64,000 bases of DNA from CAYWIT01 sp964458415 (GCA_964458415.1 CAYWIT010000008.1:33546-97545); one strand, 5' to 3'; numbered from the stretch's first letter, positions 1-10,169 are shown. Numbers and translations are program-made. The notes: generated from the letters alone by a model not told the origin.

Positions 1-1393
1 CGAGATTGACGTTGGCAATCCCGCAATCCGAACCGCAGCAGGATGTGAACAGCTCCGCCTCGCGAATATCATTGGTGAAGATGCAGGACGAGAGCCCTTG
101 CGGAACGTCGTTTTGCAGGGCAATGGCTTCTTCAAGCTTCGAATATTTCAGCACATACATGATGGGCGCAAAAGTTTCATGTCTGACGACGTCTGACTGT
201 CTGGGCATTTCAACAATGGCAGGGGTCACATAGTAGGCGTCAGGATATTTATCCGTCAGCACGCGTTCCCCGCCAGAGACTTTTCCGCCCTGAGCCTTGG
301 CTTTTTTCAGCGTCGCCTGCATGGCTTCAAAGGCCTGTTTGTCGATCAGGGGTCCCAGTAACGTGCCCTGATCCAGCGGATTGCCGATTTTTACGGACTG
401 GGCCGCTTTTTTGACGCGGGCAACAAATTTATCGGCGATGTCTTTATGCGCGATCAGGCGGCGCTGTGACGTGCAGCGTTGCCCTGCCGTGCCGACGGCG
501 CCAAACACTGTGGCCATGAGCGCGAGTTCCTGCGTGGCGGTCGGGGTCAGGATCATCGCATTGTTACCGCCAAGCTCAAGGATGGAACGGCCAAAGCGTG
601 CCGCCACACGGGGGCCAACGGCGCGGCCCATGCGGGTTGATCCCGTCGCGCTGATGACGGGCAGGCGCGTATCATCGACCATTTGTTCGCCGATTTTGGC
701 ATCGCCGATAACGATTTGCGAAAGACCTTCAGGAGCATGGCCGAAGCGCTTGCAGGCCTCTTCGAACAGTGCCTGACAGGCCAGTGCGGTGAGCGGCGTT
801 TTTTCGGAGGGCTTCCATACCACGGCGTCGCCGCAAACAAAGGCCAGCGCCGCATTCCAGCACCAGACGGCGACCGGAAAATTGAAAGCGGAAATGACGC
901 CGACAACGCCCGCCGGATGCCAGTTTTCCTGCATTTTGTGGGAGGGGCGCTCGGAGGCGATGGTGAGGCCGTAAAGCTGGCGCGACAGACCGACGGCATA
1001 GTCGCAGATGTCGATCATTTCCTGCACTTCGCCCAGACCTTCGGTCAGAATTTTTCCGCATTCAATGGTGACCAGTTTGCCGAGGTCTTCTTTATGCTCG
1101 CGCAGAACCTCGCCATAAATTCTTACCAGTTCGCCGCGTTTGGGAGCGGGGAGGGCGCGCCATTCCAGAAAGGCCTTGTGCGCACGGGAGATTTTGGCAT
1201 CCAGTGTTTTGGAGGTATCCAGCGTGACCTTGCCGATTTCCGAGCCATCAATGGGCGAACGCACTTTCAGGGTCCCTGTTGTGAAGGCCTTGCTCTCGAC
1301 GCCCATCTTTTTCAGCAGCAGGGCGGTGTTGTCCTTCAGGGCGATTTTTTGCACATTGGATTTTGGCATGACGGATTTCCTTTTGGCGACCAT
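1..1393 (-). CDS. ALDH7-type aldehyde dehydrogenase (piperideine-6-carboxylate dehydrogenase), partial
   Basis: NAD(P)-dependent aldehyde dehydrogenase of the antiquitin (ALDH7) type. Family members oxidise alpha-aminoadipate semialdehyde to alpha-aminoadipate in lysine breakdown. The frame runs off the left edge: about 464 codons are present and roughly 55-60 C-terminal ones are missing. Visible landmarks are NFPVAVWCWN and VWKPSEKTPL in the cofactor fold, ELGGNNA with the general-base Glu, GQRCTS with the catalytic Cys, and GLSSCIFTND plus SDCGIANVN close to the edge, which are typical of ALDH7. The ATG at 1393 has AGGAG six bases upstream; an in-frame ATG at 1369 is the alternative. The family is firm and the substrate is inferred. 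Confidence 0.88.
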   Translation of the reverse strand, partial: MVAKRKSVMPKSNVQKIALKDNTALLLKKMGVESKAFTTGTLKVRSPIDGSEIGKVTLDTSKTLDAKISRAHKAFLEWRALPAPKRGELVRIYGEVLREHKEDLGKLVTIECGKILTEGLGEVQEMIDICDYAVGLSRQLYGLTIASERPSHKMQENWHPAGVVGVISAFNFPVAVWCWNAALAFVCGDAVVWKPSEKTPLTALACQALFEEACKRFGHAPEGLSQIVIGDAKIGEQMVDDTRLPVISATGSTRMGRAVGPRVAARFGRSILELGGNNAMILTPTATQELALMATVFGAVGTAGQRCTSQRRLIAHKDIADKFVARVKKAAQSVKIGNPLDQGTLLGPLIDKQAFEAMQATLKKAKAQGGKVSGGERVLTDKYPDAYYVTPAIVEMPRQSDVVRHETFAPIMYVLKYSKLEEAIALQNDVPQGLSSCIFTNDIREAELFTSCCGSDCGIANVNL

Positions 1394-1637
1394 GGGAGAC
1401 TCCTGTAATTGATTCCATACTAAAACCATGCCTGATATAGCGGCTGGGCTCAATAAGGAGTTGATATTCCTTGTCCTTTTTTGGCGTTTTTATATGCCAT
1501 AATTTTTATAGCGGTGCTATGGTTTTTCGAAAATCAAAAAAGATGATTAGCTTATGTCTAAATACTTTAACATTTCAAATAATTGTAATGAAGGGTTTAT
1601 GTTGATGTACCCATCACGCAGTGTCCGGACCAAAAAA

Positions 1638-2663
1638 TCACCACTCCAGAATGACTTTTCCGGATTGGCCCGAGACCATCGTGTCGAAGGCGGTCTGAAA
1701 ATCATCGACCGGAAAATGATGCGTAATCATGGGGGCCAGATTCAGGCCGGATTGCACCATGCCCATCATTTTATGCCATGTTTCGAACATTTTACGGCCA
1801 TAGATGCCTTTGAGCGTCAGGCCTTTGAATATGAACTTTCCCCAGTCGATCCCCATATCGCCGGGCGGGATGCCGAGCAGGGCAATTTTTCCGGCCGGGC
1901 GCATCACGTCGATCATGCTGCGGAAGGCCTCGGCATTGCCGGACATTTCCAGCCCGACATCAAAGCCTTCCAGCATGCCAAGTGACTTTGCGACATCCTG
2001 CAACTTTTCCTGCGCGACATTGACTGTGCGCGTGGCGCCCATGGTTTTGGCAAGGGCAAGGCGGTATTCATTCACGTCAGAAATAACGACATGGCGCGCA
2101 CCGGCATGACGGCAGATGGCGGCCGCCATACAGCCAATGGGGCCAGCGCCGGTGATCAGCACATCTTCCGCGACCAGATCGAACGACAGTGCCGTATGGG
2201 TGGCATTGCCGAAGGGGTCGAAAATCGCGGCAATATCGTCTGGAATATTATCGGGGAGCTTGACGACATTGGCGGCGGGCAGGGCAAGGTATTCGGCAAA
2301 GGCGCCCTGCCGGTTCACGCCGATGCCCATCTGTTTGATGCAGAGATGGGCGCGACCCGAGCGGCAGTTGCGGCAAGCGCCGCAGGTGATGTGCCCTTCG
2401 CCGGAAACACGCTCGCCCACGGCAATGCGGGTTACTTCCGCGCCGACTTTTTCGACAATGCCGACATATTCATGTCCGGTGATCAGGCCAACGGGCACGC
2501 TCTTTTGCGACCATGCGTCCCAATTATATATGTGGATATCGGTGCCGCAGATCGCGGTCTTTTTGATTTTGATCAGCACATCGTTCGGCCCGATTTCCGG
2601 CACGGGTGCATCGGTCTTCATCCAGATGCCGGGCTTGGCTTCTTTCTTGTAGAGGGCTTTCAT
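1638..2663 (-). CDS. tdh: L-threonine 3-dehydrogenase
   Basis: Zinc-dependent medium-chain dehydrogenase that oxidises L-threonine to 2-amino-3-ketobutyrate with NAD. At 341 residues it has the length of the E. coli enzyme. Catalytic-zinc ligands Cys39 (AICGTD) and His64-Glu65 (GHEYVG) are present. The structural zinc Cys set is at residues 94, 97, 100 and 108 (CGACRNC, then HLC). The Rossmann signature LITGAGPIGC lies in the middle. It starts two bases after the kbl stop on the same strand, so the two steps of threonine to glycine plus acetyl-CoA are made from one transcript, with kbl first. Confidence 0.97.
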   Translation of the reverse strand: MKALYKKEAKPGIWMKTDAPVPEIGPNDVLIKIKKTAICGTDIHIYNWDAWSQKSVPVGLITGHEYVGIVEKVGAEVTRIAVGERVSGEGHITCGACRNCRSGRAHLCIKQMGIGVNRQGAFAEYLALPAANVVKLPDNIPDDIAAIFDPFGNATHTALSFDLVAEDVLITGAGPIGCMAAAICRHAGARHVVISDVNEYRLALAKTMGATRTVNVAQEKLQDVAKSLGMLEGFDVGLEMSGNAEAFRSMIDVMRPAGKIALLGIPPGDMGIDWGKFIFKGLTLKGIYGRKMFETWHKMMGMVQSGLNLAPMITHHFPVDDFQTAFDTMVSGQSGKVILEW

Positions 2664-2665
2664 TT

Positions 2666-3868
2666 TTATTTTATCACTCCCAGTTTCTTCCCGACCCTGC
2701 CGAAAGCGGCGATCGCCTTGTCGAGGTGCACGATGTCGTGCGCGGCGGACATTTGCGTGCGGATGCGGGCCTTGCCCTGCGGCACCACAGGATAGGAAAA
2801 GGCGATGACGTAAATGCCTTTTTCCAGCATGGCATCGGCGAACTGCTTGGCCAGCGGCGCGTCATAGAGCATGACGGGGATGATCGGGTGCTCGCCCGGG
2901 ACAAGATCGAAGCCGAGGGCGGTCATGCCTTTGCGGAAATAGGCGGCGTTGTCACGCAGTTTTTGCAGCCGTGCGGGCTCGCTTTGAATCAGGTCGATCG
3001 CGGCGATCGAGGCGGCGGCGATGGACGGGGCCAGCGTGTTGGAGAACAGATAGGGCCGCGAGCGTTGCCGCAGCCAGGCGATGATTTCTTTTTTGCCCGA
3101 GGTGTATCCCCCCGAGGCGCCGCCCAGCGCCTTGCCGAATGTTCCGGTGATAATGTCGATGCGATCCTGTACGCCATGGAATTCCGGCGTTCCGGCGCCG
3201 GTCTTGCCGGTGAAGCCGACGGCGTGGCTGTCATCCACCATCACCAACGCATTGTATTTTTTGGCCAGATCGCAGATGGCGGGCAGGTTGGCAATAATGC
3301 CATCCATTGAGAACACGCCGTCTGTCGCAATCAGGCGGTATCTTGCGTTGCTGGCTGCTTTTAATTGTGCTTCAAGGTCTGCCATGTCGTTGTTCTTGTA
3401 GCGATAGCGCTGCGCCTTGCACAGCCGGATACCGTCGATGATGCTGGCATGGTTCAGTTCGTCGCTGATGACGGCATCCTGTTCGCCCAGAATGGTTTCA
3501 AACAGCCCGCCATTCGCGTCGAAGCAGGAGGTGTATAGAATGGTATCCTCTGTTTTCAGAAACGCACTGACTTTTTGTTCCAGCCGTTTATGAAGATCCT
3601 GCGTGCCGCAGATAAAGCGCACCGAAGCCAGCCCAAAGCCGTATTTGTCAAGCGCATCATGCGCGGCCCGGATGAGGGCGGGATGATTGGCCAGACCCAG
3701 ATAGTTGTTGGCGCAGAAGTTCAGCACATGACGGTCATCGTTCGCTGTGTGCACGGTAATATCGGCCTGCTGCGGGGAGGTGATAATCCTCTCTGCTTTA
3801 TAGAAGCCGTTTTTGTGGAGTTGTGCGGTTTCTTCGGCTAAAAATTGCATCATTGTCGCGGTGTTCAT
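2666..3868 (-). CDS. kbl: Glycine C-acetyltransferase (2-amino-3-ketobutyrate CoA ligase)
   Basis: PLP-dependent alpha-oxoamine synthase that cleaves 2-amino-3-ketobutyrate with CoA to glycine and acetyl-CoA, the second step after Tdh. The 400-residue protein matches the usual length of about 398. CANNYLGLANHP near residue 50, VDDSHAVGF in the PLP pocket, and GTFGKALGGASGG with the Schiff-base lysine are visible. It is the first gene of a kbl-tdh pair whose spacing is two bases. Close relatives such as 5-aminolevulinate synthase and 8-amino-7-oxononanoate synthase share the fold, but the tdh partner makes Kbl by far the best call. Confidence 0.96.
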   Translation of the reverse strand: MNTATMMQFLAEETAQLHKNGFYKAERIITSPQQADITVHTANDDRHVLNFCANNYLGLANHPALIRAAHDALDKYGFGLASVRFICGTQDLHKRLEQKVSAFLKTEDTILYTSCFDANGGLFETILGEQDAVISDELNHASIIDGIRLCKAQRYRYKNNDMADLEAQLKAASNARYRLIATDGVFSMDGIIANLPAICDLAKKYNALVMVDDSHAVGFTGKTGAGTPEFHGVQDRIDIITGTFGKALGGASGGYTSGKKEIIAWLRQRSRPYLFSNTLAPSIAAASIAAIDLIQSEPARLQKLRDNAAYFRKGMTALGFDLVPGEHPIIPVMLYDAPLAKQFADAMLEKGIYVIAFSYPVVPQGKARIRTQMSAAHDIVHLDKAIAAFGRVGKKLGVIK

Positions 3869-3962
3869 GAAAATCTGTTCCTCTTTTGCGTTTTAGCGTA
3901 TCATACTCAAATTGCGAAAGGCAGGGGGCGTCTTATTTTACAGATATATGGTTAAGGGGGGT

Positions 3963-4589
3963 ATGAGCAGCATGATCGAACGTTTGCGAAAAGTAATATC
4001 CGAGTTGCAGACTGAAATCGAGCAGGAGCTTGAACAAAGACGCGTGCAGTTCCGCTATCATCTGGAACAACGGCGCGTTATTTTCGAGCAAGGCGTTCTG
4101 GAGCAGCATCGTTTGCTGCGGATGAAGATTTTAAAGTTTCTGCGTGCCTCGAAAGTGGCCTATGCACTGACAGCGCCGGTGATCTACAGTCTGATTATCC
4201 CCATCACGCTGATGGATATTTTTATGACTGTCTATCAGCAGATTTGTTTCCGCATCTACGGTATCCCGCTCGTCCGGCGCGGCGATTATGTGGTCATGGA
4301 CCGTAAATATCTGGCTTATCTCAACTGGATTGAAAAAATAAACTGCATTTATTGCGAGTATGGCAACGGGGTAATCGCCTATGCGCGCGAAATTGCCAGC
4401 CGGACAGAGCAATTCTGGTGCCCGATCAAACATGCGCGCAAGGTGCATGAGCCCCATGGGCGATACTACGATTTTCTGGAGTATGGCGATACGCAGGATT
4501 TCCGGAGCAAGCTCAAGGATCAGCGTGACAAATGCCGGGCTTGCGAGGTTCCCTGTGCGCCGCATTCAGATGTGAAAGATCAGCCTTGA
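3963..4589 (+). CDS. Hypothetical protein with N-terminal coiled coil, hydrophobic segment and Cys pairs
   Basis: I do not recognise the family. The first 45 residues are charged and helical (repeats of the type ELEQRR and HLEQRR), which suggests a coiled coil. A hydrophobic stretch follows (VIYSLIIPITLMDIFM), probably one membrane segment. The soluble C-terminal half has spaced cysteines (INCIYCEYGNG, FWCPIKH, CRACEVPC) that could bind a metal. The ATG at 3963 is chosen because AAGG lies five bases upstream; in-frame starts at 3912, 3948 and 3972 also exist. Its 3' end overlaps the convergent antiporter gene by ten bases. Confidence 0.75.
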   Translation: MSSMIERLRKVISELQTEIEQELEQRRVQFRYHLEQRRVIFEQGVLEQHRLLRMKILKFLRASKVAYALTAPVIYSLIIPITLMDIFMTVYQQICFRIYGIPLVRRGDYVVMDRKYLAYLNWIEKINCIYCEYGNGVIAYAREIASRTEQFWCPIKHARKVHEPHGRYYDFLEYGDTQDFRSKLKDQRDKCRACEVPCAPHSDVKDQP

Positions 4590-5800
4590 GGTTTCGGCGT
4601 CAGGAAAGTTCCGGCTTTGTCGGATAGTGCCGAGAAAAAAGGCGTTAATACCATTGAAAGCGCTGTTACCAGCAACATGAACTGACCGATGTTTTCCGGC
4701 ATAAGTTTGACGGCCATGGCTGTTCCTACGACAACGTAAAGAAATTCCCCCCCTTGTCCCAGCATCAGTCCGGCGGGGAGGGCAACGTCGTTGGAGATAC
4801 GGAACAGGCGGCAGAGGACAAAAATAATGACTGTTTTAATGAAGTAAATTCCGATAACCGAGGCAAAAAGCCAGAACAGGGAATCCATGACGGCATGTAC
4901 GTCGATTTTCATGCCGACAGTGATAAAGAAGAGACCCAGCAGGAGCCCCTGAAACGGCTTGATATCGGCTTCAATACGGTTGTGGTGCTCTGTCTCCGCC
5001 AGAAGCAGTCCGGCCAGAAAGGCGCCCATTTCCATGGAAAGACCGGCGGTATAGGTTAATGCGGATGTCAGCAGAATGATCAGAAGCGTCGTCGCGGTAA
5101 AAAGCTCGGGGCTACGCGTTGATGTTTCGGCTAGACGAAAGACCGGACGCAACAGAAGGCGTCCAAGCAGAACGATGAGGGCGACAGCGACGATGGCCTT
5201 CAGTGTCGCGATAGAAAGAGCAATGCCCAGAGAAGCGCCGCTTTCCTGACTGAAAACGCTGATCAGAACCAGCAACGGAACGACAGCGATATCCTGCGCC
5301 AGTAAAATCGAAATAATGACGCGGCCCTTCGTGCCGAGGAGTTCTTTGCGCTCCATGAGGATTTGCGAGACGATAGCTGTGGAGGAAAGCGCAAAACAGC
5401 CGCCCAGCAGGATGCTTACTTGCAAAGAGTTCCCCCACAAATAGGCAACAATCCCAACAATGAGCGAAGTGAGAGTGACCTGCAGGAAGCCCAGTCCGAA
5501 AATATAGTGGCGCATGGCAATCAGGCGGTGCATGGAAAGGTTCAGCCCGATAATGAAGAGGAGGAAGAGGACGCCAAAATCCGCGAGGGACTTGATGCCG
5601 GTCTGGTCGTTAATGAGGCTGAGCCCGGAGGGTCCGATCAATACGCCTACCGCCAGATAGCCCAGCACAGGACTGGCTTTCATTTTTTGAAACAGGGGAA
5701 CAACGGTGACGCTGGCGATCAGAAAGACCAGAGCCTCCCTCAAATAAGGGATATGGAGGCTTTGCATATCCAGCAGGTTTATGATGCTTTCGGTTTGCAC
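4580..5800 (-). CDS. Kef-type monovalent cation:proton antiporter (CPA2), no TrkA domain
   Basis: Integral inner-membrane antiporter of the CPA2 family that would exchange K+ or Na+ for protons. The 406-residue sequence is almost wholly hydrophobic, with about 11-12 membrane segments. It has the family marks VLGYLAVGVLIGPSGL near residue 50, GVLFLLFIIGLNL, ALSSTAIVSQ, LLAQDIAVVPLL with the conserved acidic residue of the ion site, and GAFLAGLLLAETE. KefB and KefC are about 600 residues and end in a TrkA-N domain; here the frame stops after the transport domain, so it is a stand-alone exchanger. It lies 26 bases downstream of smc on the same strand. The transported ion cannot be told from sequence. 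Confidence 0.9.
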   Translation of the reverse strand: MQTESIINLLDMQSLHIPYLREALVFLIASVTVVPLFQKMKASPVLGYLAVGVLIGPSGLSLINDQTGIKSLADFGVLFLLFIIGLNLSMHRLIAMRHYIFGLGFLQVTLTSLIVGIVAYLWGNSLQVSILLGGCFALSSTAIVSQILMERKELLGTKGRVIISILLAQDIAVVPLLVLISVFSQESGASLGIALSIATLKAIVAVALIVLLGRLLLRPVFRLAETSTRSPELFTATTLLIILLTSALTYTAGLSMEMGAFLAGLLLAETEHHNRIEADIKPFQGLLLGLFFITVGMKIDVHAVMDSLFWLFASVIGIYFIKTVIIFVLCRLFRISNDVALPAGLMLGQGGEFLYVVVGTAMAVKLMPENIGQFMLLVTALSMVLTPFFSALSDKAGTFLTPKPQG

Positions 5801-5826
5801 GCCGGGGGCCTTTCAGGTGCCAGTGG

Positions 5827-8800
5827 TCAGGCCGCCCATTGATCCAGTTGCAGTTCGTGCTGTTTGAGATCGACGGAAACCAGCTGCGACACGCCTTTTT
5901 CGCTCATCGTCACGCCATAAAGCCTGTCCATGCGGGCCATAGTCATGCGATGGTGCGAAATGACGAGGAAGCGGGTCTTGCCGTCCTTGGCAAGGTCTTC
6001 CAGCAGGGTGCAGTAGCGGTCAACGTTGCTTTCGTCCAGCGGCGCGTCAACCTCGTCCAAGACGCAAATCGGCGCGGGGTTGGTCAGGAACATTGCGAAG
6101 ATGAGCGCGATGGAGGTAAGCGTCTGTTCGCCACCCGAGAGGAGCGAAAGCACCTGCAATTTCTTGCCGGGCGGCTGGGCATAAATTTCGAGACCGGATT
6201 CCAGCGGGTCATCCGCCTCGACCAGCTTGAGGTGCGCGGTGCCGCCATTAAACAGGCGTGTAAACAGGGACTGGAAGTGATTGTTGACCGTGTCAAAGGC
6301 GTTTAGCAAGCGTTCACGGGCTTCTTTGTTAAGCCGGTTAATGCCTTCGCGCAATTTCTCAATGGCTTGGACAAGGTCGTCGCGCTCTGTCTGCATCGTC
6401 GTCATCGTGTCCGTGATTTCCTGCGATTCAACCTCGGCGCGCAGGTTGACGGGACCCATGTTGTCGCGTTCGCGCAGCAGACGTTCCAGACGGCCATGGA
6501 GGATGTCGATGGCGTCCAGTTCGGCAACGTTCAGCTCCAGACGGGTGACGAGTTCCTCCGGCGTGCAGTTGAACTTCTCCTGAATGGAAGCCTCGACGCC
6601 GGACTGCGTGTGCTGGGTTGTGTTGACGTTTGCCTGCGCCATGGCGCGGGCTTCGCGGGCATCCGAGAGCTTGTTTTCTGCCGCACGGAGTGCGCGCTGC
6701 ATTTCGTTTGTCGTGTTTTCTGCCGTTGCCAGAATATCCGCTGCGGCACGGCGTTTTTCCTCGGCCTCAGAGATGTGGGTGAGCAGGCCTTGTTTTTCCT
6801 GCTCGATTTCCGCCGGACGTTCGGCCAGACGTTCCAGAACGTCTTTTGCCTGCGTGATACGGTCTTCCAGTTCGATCAGGCGGAGGGATATGCGCTCCAG
6901 ACGTGATTCCCAGCCCGCAATATCGCTGCCAATCTGCTGCATGCGGCGGCTGCGGGATTCGCCTTCACGGCGCACTTCGGCATATTGCGCCTGATATTCG
7001 GCGAAGGACTGCCTCTGCAAGCCCAGCTCTTCCTTCATTGTCGCGATCGTCTCGCGCGTTCCGGCGGTATCGGGTAGGGCAGAAAGCGTTTCACGGGAGG
7101 TCCCCAACTGCAGCGCAAGGCTCTCGATTTCCTGCGATGCCGTTTCAATAGAGGAAGCAATGCCGGAAAGGCGGGCTGTGACTTCGCTGAGCTGGCTGTT
7201 CAGGCTGTTGTGGCGGCGGCGAAGCGCATTGAGGGTGTCTTCGGCCTGACGCAGGGCCTGACGCGCCGTATTGACGGCATCAACGATCTCGCTGCGCTTC
7301 TCCTTGGCGAAGTCCAGCGCGGCTCTTGCCGTATCAAGGCCACCCTGCATAGCGGCGATCTCTGTTTCCAGTTCCGCCAGGCGGTTTTTTTGCTGCAGAC
7401 GTACAGCCTCGGCGTTTTCAGCGTCGGGTGTGACGACCAGCCCGTCCCAGCGCCAGGCGCCGCCGTCCAGCGTGACAAGGCATTGGCCGGGCTGAAGTTC
7501 GGACATCAGGCGTTCGGCCTCTTCCGCCGTATCGACAATGCCGATCTGCGACATCACGCGGTTCAGCGCGTGGGGGCCGTTGACGGATTGCGCCAGTGTG
7601 CGGACATTGCCGGGCAGGGCGGGGGCGGCCGCGTAATCCGGCAGATCACGCCAGAAAATCGGCGCCGCGCCATCAAGAGCGGCTTGCAGGTCATCGCCAA
7701 GTGCGACTGCCAGCGCTTTTTCAAGTCCGGCCTCGACATTCAGCAGGTCGATGACGGGCTGATAGCCTTCTTGCGGATTGCGCAGGATGCGACGGAGCGC
7801 TTCGGCTTCCGCGTTCAGCTGGGAATGGGTTTTTTGCACGTCCTGCAGATGCTCGGTGGTTTGTTGCAGGCTTGTTTCCGCCGCGGCGCGGTCGGATTCC
7901 GCCGCTTCCAGATTCTCGCGGGATTCCTGATATACCGTTTCAGCGGTTTCAATTTGAACGGTCAGGACATTGAGCTCGGCGCGGGCGGGTGTGTTTTCAA
8001 CGATTTTTGCGTGTTCGGATTCCAGCGATTGCCTGCGCGATGTCTGGTTTTCAAGACGGCGTTCCAGATCCTGAATGTGCCGCGTGGCGGCGTTGCGTTC
8101 GGCATCCTGACGGGCCACATCCTCGGTCAGCGTAGAAAGCTCGGATTCCGTTTTTTCAACGGCTTGCCCGGCTTCTTCTGCCAGCAGGCGGAACTCTTCC
8201 TCGCGTTCAGATTGCTGTCCGCTTTGTGCTTCCAGCGCGGAGACTTCTGTTTTCAGGCGGGAAACGGTTTCCTCCGCTTCCTGTTTTTGCACATTTTCAT
8301 GCGCGACGTCGGCGGTGAATTGCTTGAGCAGGGCTTCGGAATTTTCGCGCTGTTCTTGTACCTGACGCTCTTCGGACTCAAGGCTGCCATAGGCGAGTTT
8401 CAGGCGCTGCAATCCGGCGGCAGCTTCGGCTTCGTTCTGGCGCAGCTCGGGCAATTGCGTGGCAGACTCTGTTTGTTCCGTTGTCAGGCTGGTCACGGCG
8501 ATGGTCTGTTCGCGGACGATGCTCTCGGCAGCCTCAAAGGATTCAAGGGCCGCAGCGACGGCGGTCTGGCTTTCCTGCCAGCGCAGATAAAGCAGGCCCC
8601 CTTCGGTCGTCTGGATCTGTCCGCTGATGTTGCGATAGCGCGCTGCCTGACGGGCCTGTTTTTTAAGGCCTTCCAGCTGGACGTTCATGGCGCCGAGGAC
8701 GTCTTCGACGCGCAGCAGATTGGTTTCTGCGGCCTTTAGTTTCAGCTCCGCTTCATGGCGGCGGGCATGCAGTCCGGAAATGCCGGCGGCTTCTTCCAGC

Positions 8801-9291
8801 ACCATGCGGCGCTGGGTCGGCTTGGCGTTGATCATGTCGGCAATACGGCCTTGGCTGACAAGAGCGGGAGAATGGGCGCCAATGGATGAATCCGCAAAAA
8901 GCAGCTGCACATCGCGCATACGAACGCTTTTGCCGTTGACTTTATAGACCGATCCGACATCCCGCTCGATCTTGCGGGAAACTACCAGTTCATCGGAATC
9001 GTTTATTTCGGCAGGGGCCGTGCGGTCGCTGTTATTCAGCGCCAGAACGACTTCGGCGGTGTTGCGGGCGGGGCGGTGCTCGGTCCCGTTAAAAATAACA
9101 TCGTCCATATCGCTGGAGCGCATCCGTTTGGGCGAGTTTTCGCCCATGGCCCAGCGCAGCGCTTCGACAAGGTTGGATTTTCCGCAGCCGTTGGGGCCGA
9201 CAATGCCGGTCAGGCCTTGCCCGATATCCAGTTCGGTGTGTTCAACAAATGATTTAAAACCTGTCAGGCGGAGCTTGGTGAACTGGACCAT
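5827..9291 (-). CDS. smc: Chromosome segregation protein SMC
   Basis: Bacterial SMC ATPase, the core of condensin, which organises and segregates the nucleoid. The 1154-residue length is normal. Walker A is GPNGCGKSN at residues 32-40, followed by two long coiled-coil arms rich in Glu, Gln and Ala separated by a hinge around residues 510-620. The ABC signature LLSGGEQTLTS and Walker B with DEVDAPLDESN are near the C-terminus. It starts six bases after a DsbA-like gene, so the two probably share a transcript. The gene order dsbA-smc recurs in Alphaproteobacteria, as far as I recall. Confidence 0.97.
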   Translation of the reverse strand: MVQFTKLRLTGFKSFVEHTELDIGQGLTGIVGPNGCGKSNLVEALRWAMGENSPKRMRSSDMDDVIFNGTEHRPARNTAEVVLALNNSDRTAPAEINDSDELVVSRKIERDVGSVYKVNGKSVRMRDVQLLFADSSIGAHSPALVSQGRIADMINAKPTQRRMVLEEAAGISGLHARRHEAELKLKAAETNLLRVEDVLGAMNVQLEGLKKQARQAARYRNISGQIQTTEGGLLYLRWQESQTAVAAALESFEAAESIVREQTIAVTSLTTEQTESATQLPELRQNEAEAAAGLQRLKLAYGSLESEERQVQEQRENSEALLKQFTADVAHENVQKQEAEETVSRLKTEVSALEAQSGQQSEREEEFRLLAEEAGQAVEKTESELSTLTEDVARQDAERNAATRHIQDLERRLENQTSRRQSLESEHAKIVENTPARAELNVLTVQIETAETVYQESRENLEAAESDRAAAETSLQQTTEHLQDVQKTHSQLNAEAEALRRILRNPQEGYQPVIDLLNVEAGLEKALAVALGDDLQAALDGAAPIFWRDLPDYAAAPALPGNVRTLAQSVNGPHALNRVMSQIGIVDTAEEAERLMSELQPGQCLVTLDGGAWRWDGLVVTPDAENAEAVRLQQKNRLAELETEIAAMQGGLDTARAALDFAKEKRSEIVDAVNTARQALRQAEDTLNALRRRHNSLNSQLSEVTARLSGIASSIETASQEIESLALQLGTSRETLSALPDTAGTRETIATMKEELGLQRQSFAEYQAQYAEVRREGESRSRRMQQIGSDIAGWESRLERISLRLIELEDRITQAKDVLERLAERPAEIEQEKQGLLTHISEAEEKRRAAADILATAENTTNEMQRALRAAENKLSDAREARAMAQANVNTTQHTQSGVEASIQEKFNCTPEELVTRLELNVAELDAIDILHGRLERLLRERDNMGPVNLRAEVESQEITDTMTTMQTERDDLVQAIEKLREGINRLNKEARERLLNAFDTVNNHFQSLFTRLFNGGTAHLKLVEADDPLESGLEIYAQPPGKKLQVLSLLSGGEQTLTSIALIFAMFLTNPAPICVLDEVDAPLDESNVDRYCTLLEDLAKDGKTRFLVISHHRMTMARMDRLYGVTMSEKGVSQLVSVDLKQHELQLDQWAA

Positions 9292-9296
9292 ACGGA

Positions 9297-10169
9297 TTAC
9301 TTCCCTGCGGTGAGCTTGTTGACGGTTTCAACGAATTTGGAAAGATCCTGCGCACCGCTGAATTGCTCTGCGCCTTCGTTGAAGATAAAGGTGGGGGTGG
9401 ATTTGATGTTATATTTGCCTTGCGCGTCCTGCACTTTTGCCAGAAGGGCATGTTCCAGTTCGGCGCTATTGAGGCAGGCGTTGATATAGTCGCCGTCCAT
9501 CCCGGCCAGTGTGCCAAGCTGTTCCAGAGCCTTGAGCGGGTCTTCGCTCTTGATCCAGCGCTCTTGATTTCTGAAAATGACTTCGGTGAGGTCGAAGTAT
9601 TTGTCATGATCGGCGCAACGGGCCATCATGGCGGCTTTCATGGCAAACTGGTCGAGCGGGAAATCACGGAAAATGATTTTTGCTTTACCGGTATCAACCA
9701 GTTCTCTTTTTACATCCGCGAGAATGGTATTATGGAAGTGCGCGCAATGCGAACATGTCATCGAGGCGTATTCGATAATCGTGACGGGTGCATCAACATT
9801 TCCAAGGACGCGATCTTCCATGGCTTTTGGGGCGTCAATCTCGAGAGCCGCTGGAGCGGCCAGCAGTTCATCTGATTTTGGGGCTTCCTCGCTGGCCACA
9901 GGTTCATCAGCCGGAGGAGTCGCCGTCGCCTCGGGAGCAGCTTCTTCCATGGCAGCCGGTGCAGCCGGTGTTTCCTCCGGTGCCTGAACTTCTGTCGTTT
10001 CGTCAGGGGCTACCGGGGATTGCGCCTCTGCGGGCTGTTCCATTGTCACGGTATTTTCTACGGCTTGAGGGGCGGGCTCTATTGCCGGTTTTCCCTTTGC
10101 CAAAAAGGCAATAATACCAATAAGCGCCACAAGGGCGACGAGACCAATGGCCAAGCCTTTGTTTTTCAT
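9297..10169 (-). CDS. DsbA-family thiol:disulfide oxidoreductase with Pro/Glu/Ala-rich linker
   Basis: Periplasmic thioredoxin-fold protein anchored by an N-terminal membrane segment (GLAIGLVALVALIGIIAFL, residues 5-23). A low-complexity linker rich in Ala, Pro and Glu follows up to about residue 110. The DsbA-like domain comes next, with active site CSHC in YASMTCSHCAHFH and the cis-Pro region KSTPTFIFN near the C-terminus. It would oxidise or isomerise disulfides in exported proteins. It sits just upstream of smc, six bases apart, on the same strand. A start ATG preceded by a GAAGGACAG stretch fits a ribosome site. Confidence 0.9.
   Translation of the reverse strand: MKNKGLAIGLVALVALIGIIAFLAKGKPAIEPAPQAVENTVTMEQPAEAQSPVAPDETTEVQAPEETPAAPAAMEEAAPEATATPPADEPVASEEAPKSDELLAAPAALEIDAPKAMEDRVLGNVDAPVTIIEYASMTCSHCAHFHNTILADVKRELVDTGKAKIIFRDFPLDQFAMKAAMMARCADHDKYFDLTEVIFRNQERWIKSEDPLKALEQLGTLAGMDGDYINACLNSAELEHALLAKVQDAQGKYNIKSTPTFIFNEGAEQFSGAQDLSKFVETVNKLTAGK

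Noticed and set aside
7210..8739. Long plus-strand open frame within smc
   Set aside because: Antisense shadow of a GC-biased coiled-coil gene; no domain pattern.
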